From contig LR990048.1 of the NCBI GenBank assembly GCA_905147135.1, positions 1,286,563-1,350,562 on the forward strand: a stretch of DNA of 64,000 nt, written 5' to 3'. Below, in pieces: positions 57,144 to 64,000 of this stretch. The DNA comes from Blastobasis lacticolella. Taxonomy: Eukaryota; Arthropoda; Insecta; Lepidoptera; Blastobasidae. The notes beneath the pieces were generated by a model. It had not been told where the DNA came from and searched no databases. It was given only the letters and a program-made list of their open reading frames with translations. The position numbers were made by a program, and so were the translations under genes. Position 1 is the first letter of the stretch, and each line of letters opens with the position of its first letter.

Positions 57144-57434
57144 GTTGGTAACTGCATATACTAGTACTTTTAAACGGCCGACGATAAACCAATGATGTTT
57201 TAAGTTGGGCGTGTGTATCTGTGGCTCTGTGACGGTGTACCTATGATATCGTAGCTCCCGAACGGATGGGCCGATTTGGATGCGATTTACTCTATTTAAA
57301 AGCCAGTTCAATCAAGACGGTTCTTTGCTTTGTTTCGTTAAAATCGGTTTAGTAGTTTAGAATATATTTGAGTTTAAGTAAACTTGGTCAGAGGTTATCC
57401 GACTTGTTCTGTCGGTTAGGGTTGACTTATATTG

Positions 57435-57640
57435 TCTGTTTTATGTCAAACGGTAGACAAACAAGCAAGCGGGCCACCTGATGGAAAGTCGTCACCGCTG
57501 CCAATAGACATAGCATTACCACGGGTATCCCTGATGCGCTGCCGACCTCTGAAACCCCAAGTCTCGTTGTTCTGGCTGCAAAAAGGCAAGCGCCTTCCAC
57601 TGCAAAAGTTCCCTAAATCTCCACTCTGTGAAGACCTTAC
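57435..57640 (-). mobile_element. LINE tail fragment
   Basis: CAAGCAAGCGGGCCACCTGA, TGGAAAGTCGTCACCGCTGC and the following CTCTGAAACCCCAAG belong to the same LINE-derived tail as at 5.0 and 53.0 kb. Confidence 0.4.
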
Positions 57641-57838
57641 TCACCGGCAGGAGCACTATGCTATGGTTGGTAAATGAATATAACACCCTCTCAAACCGCC
57701 GAAGAAAAAAGATTACTATGCTCCTGCCGGTGTTTAGTATTGTGCACAATACTGGACTGGTTAAGCACTCTCGGAGCCGATTGGTACCCGTGACGGCATA
57801 TTCTTACATTTTTGGATAATGTCCTCTCCACACCCCAG

Positions 57839-58002
57839 CAAGGAAGACGACTGGGGCTTCGCGCACTTCATATCGTGGAGCACGCTGATGGACCCGGACA
57901 ACGGGTTCGTGAAGGACGACGCGATCACGGTGGAGGCGCACATCGTGGCCGAGGCGCCGCACGGCGTCGCCTGGGACTCGAAGAAGCACACCGGATTCAT
58001 CG
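57839..58002 (+). CDS. Usp7: Usp7 exon 4, end of MATH domain
   Basis: The exon (CACCCCAG acceptor, GTATGA donor; phase 2 in, 1 out) reads, after a split Ser, KEDDWGFAHFISWSTLMDPD, NGFVKDDAITVEAHIVAEAP, HGVAWDSKKHTGFI. K-E-x-D-W-G-F, F-V-x-D-D and A-P-H-G-V-A-W-D-S-K-K-H-T-G are near-identical to vertebrate USP7 at the MATH-to-catalytic junction. Confidence 0.95.
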
Positions 58003-58044
58003 GTATGACATAGCCTAAACCCAAAAATATCGGGCATAGAGAGC

Positions 58045-58325
58045 CCTGTTAGAATGTACCGGGTCCACTGCGGCCACCACCACCATTCATTAATTGACCA
58101 CTAACCGATGCTCTTACGGTGAGGGAAAACATTGTGATGAAACCCGCACATTTAGGCAACTAAATGTAAAACCGTGATCCAATCTAGTCAGGTTATCCTG
58201 GTAGCAGGGTCACGGAGTCGCTTCCCTGCAATTATTGATCTGCCAAATCCTTTATCATGGTCTAGACGGACGCCGGGCCCTCGCGCGCTAGAGCATAACC
58301 GGAACATTAACGCCAAGATGATTTT
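58045..58325 (+). mobile_element. tRNA-derived SINE, family A copy
   Basis: GATGCTCTTACGGTGAGGGA, CCGTGATCCAATCTAGTCAG, GACGCCGGGCCCTCGCGCGC and ACATTAACGCCAAGATGATT. It fills most of the intron between Usp7 exons 4 and 5, in sense orientation, about 45 bp from the exon 5 acceptor. Confidence 0.75.
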
Positions 58326-58354
58326 TCTTACTACAAAGTAACACTTATAGATAA

Positions 58355-59600
<1,246 letters not shown>

Positions 59601-60244
59601 ACCGTCAGTTGCAGTTGATAGTGGTGTGGAGACGCAGACGCAGAGATCGCCACTGTTGTGGGACCTTCCGTGCTATTTTATTAATTAAAAATATAAGTTG
59701 TTATTATATCTAAACAAAAAGTGTTAAAACTTCATTAGTATTTGTAGTATATTACGCAAGAGTGTTATTCTTATTCAAAGTTTTCAATTTAAACAGAAAT
59801 AAGAACAATTCAAATACTAACCTAACCTAACTCAAGACTTAAAAGTAAAAAAAGTGTTTGTAAACAGAATATTATTAAACAAATTGACTCAACGAGTAAT
59901 TAAAATGGTGTATTCGTGAAACTCTAGTGAATGCTCCAATCTATTTTATACCTATCAGCTGTAAAAGTTGCATTTAAAAACTTTCTTCGTACTAGTTCAT
60001 TAAGATATTTCAGGCGACAAAAACTATTTTTTTAGTAAAAATGCTTTTAAAACAAAGTGATACAGTGCATAAACTTGTTTAAAATGCAGTTCTATTGCAT
60101 TCAGTGACATATTTGAAAACGACGCCAACAAATTCATATTTGAAAATTTGTGAAAATTAACGATATTTTTCTCCGCTGTTCCCGCTTACGTAATCCTTAC
60201 GAACGGCGCCATCTATCGACGAGTAGCGTTACCAACAGTGCTTC

Positions 60245-60400
60245 GTCTGACTACTACTAGATGTCGTTGTGATTCATTATTGCGTTTATTATTCGAAAAA
60301 AGAAAACAGTCACTAGATGTCGTTTTGTGTATTCAGCCACTCAGTTTAACAATCAAAAGAAATAGTCACTAGACATAGCCGTGTGTATTCTGCTAACGTA
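60245..60400 (+). promoter_or_regulatory. LINE 5' repeats upstream of ORF1
   Basis: Three imperfect copies of a 35-bp unit with CACTAGATGTCG-TTTTGTGTATTC sit at about 60253, 60310 and 60364, spaced about 55 bp, immediately before ORF1. They may be parts of the internal promoter that LINE 5' regions carry. Confidence 0.35.
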
Positions 60401-60418
60401 AAATATCACGACAGAAAA

Positions 60419-61939
60419 ATGGAAATTAATATTAAAAATTGTGGGGGATGCCCAGAAAAAATAACAAATAGAGAGTACTTGCAATGTTGCCTTTGCAACC
60501 TAACGTTTGACTTAAACTGTGCCAACATTAATAGTAAACGCTATTACTCGTTTTATTTTCTCAACGAAGAGAAAAAAAGCACTTGGGTGTGTCAAATATG
60601 TCGATGCAAGCGGAGAAAGGGAGATAATTCTAACACACCTGTAGGCAAACATCATTCTGCAGAACATTTAAGTATAGACGATGCAAATAACGTAACCTTT
60701 CGTAAAAGAAACCACGGAAAGCAAATAAATGTTGACTCATTAGACGACACGCTCGATTGCGAACAAGATTTGTCGTTAAGCAGCGATGCCAGTCCCATGA
60801 GTAATGTGGGTTCTTCTCAACAACATTCGCAGGAGGACGTGAACGAATTAATAAACAAACTAGCTAAAGCACGTATGGAAATCATCGACCTATATAAAGA
60901 AAACTTCAAACTCAAGGAAAAAGTTCTCAATTATGAAAACCAAATACAGACATACAATAATAAGCAAATCCACAATGTAGTAGGATGTTCACTGTCGAAA
61001 AATACGATGCCTGCTGAGAAGGTAGACGATATCATCACCGCCGTAGAAACGCCTTCGCCATATAAATCGCCGAAGCCACTGGGCGCGAACACTACACCCA
61101 AATCCAAAGTCTTGATAGGACCATCACAATCGAAATCGGAAAGTTCTAGAACCACAAATATACAACCTGCTATAAACAGAGCGTCTAAAAAAACTCCGCA
61201 AATGTGCATCATAGGTGATCAACAATGTAACAACATGGCTGTGCTTCTTAGAAGACTACGATCAAAAGAAAAAAATGCCAGAGACTACCACATAACTGGA
61301 AATGTTTTCACGGATGCGCCGATAGAATACATATCAAAGAATATCAAACTCCAAGAAATGAACTTAAATGAAGACGATTGGCTGGTTATATCTGTGGGCT
61401 GTAATGAGACAAACCCTACCAAATTTTGTATGGAACTGTCATCAATTCTGAAAAACGTACCTAAACCTAAAATAATAGTAACAGCCGTTAGTTGTAATCG
61501 TTACCTAAATGAAGCAAAACTGAACCAAGAAATAGAAGCCACAGTGAAATGCTTCAAAAATTGTACATTCCTTTATATTCCTACTTTTAAGACTATCGTT
61601 TCCAGTAAATATGTAACTAAATTGGTAAATCTACACATAAACACGCATGATTATAAAACATGTTTCTTAGACGGTACGTGCAAAACCGTAAAGGGTCCTA
61701 AACCTGGTACCATACCATTTTATTTTGATAAAATAAAACAAAACACAATTAATTTGTCCAAATCGACAGACACAACTCACTACAAAATAGTAGATGATGG
61801 CGGACAGTATAAACGGGGAACCATAGAATATTACTTCAACAAAATTAAAGATAAGCAAATGACAACACTGCCCTCCATTAATACGCAGTCTAATGAAAAC
61901 GTACTAACGAAGCCCTCCGAACAGTTTTTTCTTATCTAA
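60419..61939 (+). CDS. LINE ORF1 protein: PHD-like finger, coiled coil, SGNH-like domain
   Basis: 506 codons from the first ATG (60419). Residues 8-61 form a PHD-like finger: C8-C11, C23-C26, D31 where His is usual, C34, C58-C61. Residues about 138-180 are a charged coiled coil (NELINKLAKARMEIIDLYKE onward). From 262 an SGNH-esterase-like domain begins: M-C-I-I-G-D-Q (266-268, Gln in place of catalytic Ser), D-D-W-L-V-I-S-V-G-C-N (block III G-x-N at 327-329), L-H at 405-406. Near the C-terminus G-T-I-P-F-Y-F-D-K-I-K (430-440) is repeated as G-T-I-E-Y-Y-F-N-K-I-K (467-477). It probably binds RNA or lipid/membrane as a LINE ORF1p. Confidence 0.8.
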   Translation: MEINIKNCGGCPEKITNREYLQCCLCNLTFDLNCANINSKRYYSFYFLNEEKKSTWVCQICRCKRRKGDNSNTPVGKHHSAEHLSIDDANNVTFRKRNHGKQINVDSLDDTLDCEQDLSLSSDASPMSNVGSSQQHSQEDVNELINKLAKARMEIIDLYKENFKLKEKVLNYENQIQTYNNKQIHNVVGCSLSKNTMPAEKVDDIITAVETPSPYKSPKPLGANTTPKSKVLIGPSQSKSESSRTTNIQPAINRASKKTPQMCIIGDQQCNNMAVLLRRLRSKEKNARDYHITGNVFTDAPIEYISKNIKLQEMNLNEDDWLVISVGCNETNPTKFCMELSSILKNVPKPKIIVTAVSCNRYLNEAKLNQEIEATVKCFKNCTFLYIPTFKTIVSSKYVTKLVNLHINTHDYKTCFLDGTCKTVKGPKPGTIPFYFDKIKQNTINLSKSTDTTHYKIVDDGGQYKRGTIEYYFNKIKDKQMTTLPSINTQSNENVLTKPSEQFFLI

Positions 61940-62852
61940 TAAAAATGTATTCCAAGTTTTACATCTAAATGTACAAAGTCTAAGGTCAAAATTAGATCAA
62001 CTCGAACTATTATGTAGCGAAAAAAATTTTGATATTTGTTGTTTTAGTGAAACTTTTGCAAAGGGAGATGACGTAAAATTTCTCCAAATAGATGGATATT
62101 CCCTTAGTTCATACTTTTCACGAAGAAAAAAATCCCGTGGTGGAGTGGGAATATATGTTAAAAATGGCATTACTTCTCATAAAATCAACTGGATTTCGGA
62201 TATGTCAATAGAACATCATTTTGAATGCTGTGGTACAAGAATACCTGACTTAGATCTTAACGTAATATGTTTATATAGAACACCAAATGGTAATATTGAT
62301 CTATTCTTTACGAGTTTGGAAACGCTATTATATAAATTGTTAATAAGGCCTAGAAATGCACGTAAAAAACTAATAATATGCGGTGACTTCAACATAAATT
62401 TATTAGAAACCGACCAAAAATGTCAGGAATTTACTAACATACTCAATTCGCACAAAGTTACAGCAACTATCCAACAACCTACTAGGATAACATCCCACTC
62501 ACAAACATGTATTGATAATATTCTCACTAATTTAAAGAAATATGAATCTGAGGTACTTGATTTAGGCATATCTGATCACACGGCGCAATTACTAAAAGTT
62601 CAAACTACACAGAGCTATAATGAAAAATACTGGTATACCTATAGAAGAAAAATCGATGAAAACTTAGAAATATTTATCAAATATTTAAAACAAATTAACT
62701 TTAGTACAGTATATCAACAAACAGATGTTAATGAGGCATACAAAGTATTTATGGATTTATACACGCTAATATATAATCTATGCATTCCTTTAAAAAGATA
62801 TAAGATAACGTATAAAAAAAAACAAGTTGGAAAACAAAAGGCATTACTGTAG
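61908..62852 (+). CDS. LINE ORF2, AP-endonuclease part
   Basis: The frame opens after a stop at 61905-61907, overlaps ORF1 by 32 bp and has no ATG before the conserved domain. It reads VFQVLHLNVQSLRSKLDQLE, FDICCFSETFAKGDD, SRGGVGIYVKNGITSHK, ICGDFNINLLETDQ, CIDNILTN and LGISDHTAQLLKVQ. These are the N, E, GDFN and SDH motifs of the exonuclease-endonuclease-phosphatase fold that nicks target DNA. The frame closes at 62850-62852 just after an A9 run; the true ORF continues in the next frame. Confidence 0.8.
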   Translation, partial: RSPPNSFFLSNKNVFQVLHLNVQSLRSKLDQLELLCSEKNFDICCFSETFAKGDDVKFLQIDGYSLSSYFSRRKKSRGGVGIYVKNGITSHKINWISDMSIEHHFECCGTRIPDLDLNVICLYRTPNGNIDLFFTSLETLLYKLLIRPRNARKKLIICGDFNINLLETDQKCQEFTNILNSHKVTATIQQPTRITSHSQTCIDNILTNLKKYESEVLDLGISDHTAQLLKVQTTQSYNEKYWYTYRRKIDENLEIFIKYLKQINFSTVYQQTDVNEAYKVFMDLYTLIYNLCIPLKRYKITYKKKQVGKQKALL

Positions 62853-64000
62853 CAATAAAAAACAAAAGACAAATGCATCTACAAATACAAAAAAGCAAAT
62901 GTGAAAATAGTATAAAGAAATATAAAAACTATTGTAAAATATATAAAAATGTAATTAACATATCTAAAAGAAATGAAAACATAAATTGCATAAATAAAAG
63001 CTCTAATAAAACCAAAGCAACATGGGGAGTAATAAAAAAATATTCACGAAATACGAACTATATAAAAACAAGCATAGAGCAAATAAATAAGGATGACCAG
63101 ATTATATCTGACCCCTTTCAAATAGCGTCAACATTAAATGATCATTACATAAATTTTAATAAAACCGATAATAATAATATGCCTAGAAACACCTACAAAC
63201 CGTCAACAGATAAAAATTGTAAAAGTATATTTATGAAACCTGTTGACGCAAACGAAATTAAAAAGATTGTTAAAGAACTAAAAGATAAAAACAGTACCGG
63301 TCATGATGGAATAAACATACGACTTATAAAGTCTTCCATTGAATATATAGTTCAACCCTTAGTATATATCATTAATCTTTCCATTGAAAATGGATGCTTC
63401 CCTATGGAATTAAAAAAAGCAATAATCAAAGCAATACACAAAAAAGGATCCAAATATGACATTAACAATTATCGACCTATCGCATTACTACCTTGCATAT
63501 CTAAAATATTTGAAAGGGCAATCTATAATAGACTTCTATCATTTTTTGACAGCTTTAACATATTTAACAATAATCAATTTGGATTTCGAAAAGCTAAAAA
63601 TACCACAATGGCAACGTACAAAACATTAAAATCAATATGGGATGACATAAACAACAAACGACATTGCGTAGGACTATATCTAGATCTAAGCAAAGCCTTT
63701 GATTGTGTCAGTCATAGCATACTATTAACTCAACTAGAAAATCTAGGTATTAGAGGAAATACATTAAGCCTAATAAAGACCTATCTAGAGGGCAGAACTC
63801 AGTCAACAGTGATAGATACATACAATAAAAGCACAAAAACTATCGAACAGATATATTCCAACACAATGACCGTCAAATTAGGTGTTCCACAAGGAAGTTT
63901 GCTTGGACCGCTACTATTCTTAGTGTATGTCAATGAGCTGCCACTGTTAACAACACATTTATGTGTCATGTTTGCCGATGATGCTAATATTTTCATTTCA
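62822..64000 (+). CDS. LINE ORF2, reverse transcriptase part (runs off the edge)
   Basis: Frame 2 is open from the A9 run at 62813-62821 to the last base. It reads TSWKTKGITVAIKNKRQMHL, then DKNSTGHDGINIRLIKSS, NNYRPIALLPCISKIFERAI, FNNNQFGFRKAKNTTMATYK, CVGLYLDLSKAFDCVSHSIL, KLGVPQGSLLGPLLFLVYVN and MFADDANIF. The order and the F-A-D-D catalytic box show an undamaged non-LTR reverse transcriptase. One base in the A run would join it to the endonuclease frame. Confidence 0.9.

Overview
The window is AT-rich, intron-rich, repeat-dense animal DNA. The repeats point to a moth or butterfly (Lepidoptera): RTE-type LINE 3' ends, tRNA-derived SINEs, two short Helitrons and many fold-back MITEs, together with a divergent insect cyclic-nucleotide-gated (CNG/HCN) channel locus and a USP7 orthologue. 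Exons are short islands; most other ORFs are relics of mobile elements or chance.

Region 1-11.6 kb, minus strand: sixteen small exons, all with GT/AG borders and compatible phases, encode two successive six-transmembrane channel units. Unit A (11550 to 5262) has S1-S6, C-linker and cyclic-nucleotide-binding domain (CNBD). Unit B (4637 to the left edge) has its pre-S1 segment and S1-S6, and its S6 exon is cut by position 1. The last exon of unit A and the first of unit B join in frame, so the locus may make one chain with two channel repeats. An optional small exon between them (4774-4722) would instead end unit A alone. Unit A has an in-frame TAG in S3. Both pores lack GYG and GET filters.

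Region 11.6-54 kb: no convincing host gene apart from a possible GC-rich terminal exon at 34.2 kb. It is filled with LINE relics (a frameshifted reverse transcriptase at 14.9-16.1 kb, an R4/Dong-like element at 31.2-32.5 kb, a CR1/Jockey-like element at 43.2-44.9 kb, an RTE at 45.6-46.3 kb), two SINE families, Helitrons, and several MITE families whose ends and target-site duplications can be read exactly. A clean 100-nt hairpin lies at 36.6 kb.

Region 53.9-58.6 kb, plus strand: the first five coding exons of Usp7 (ubiquitin-specific protease 7): N-terminus, MATH/TRAF domain and the catalytic cysteine box. A large intron follows, holding a nearly intact sense-oriented non-LTR retrotransposon (about 59.6 kb to the right edge). 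Its ORF1 has a PHD-like finger, coiled coil and degenerate SGNH-esterase-like domain. Its ORF2 has AP-endonuclease and reverse transcriptase domains, broken only at an A9 run. The rest of Usp7 should lie beyond 64 kb.
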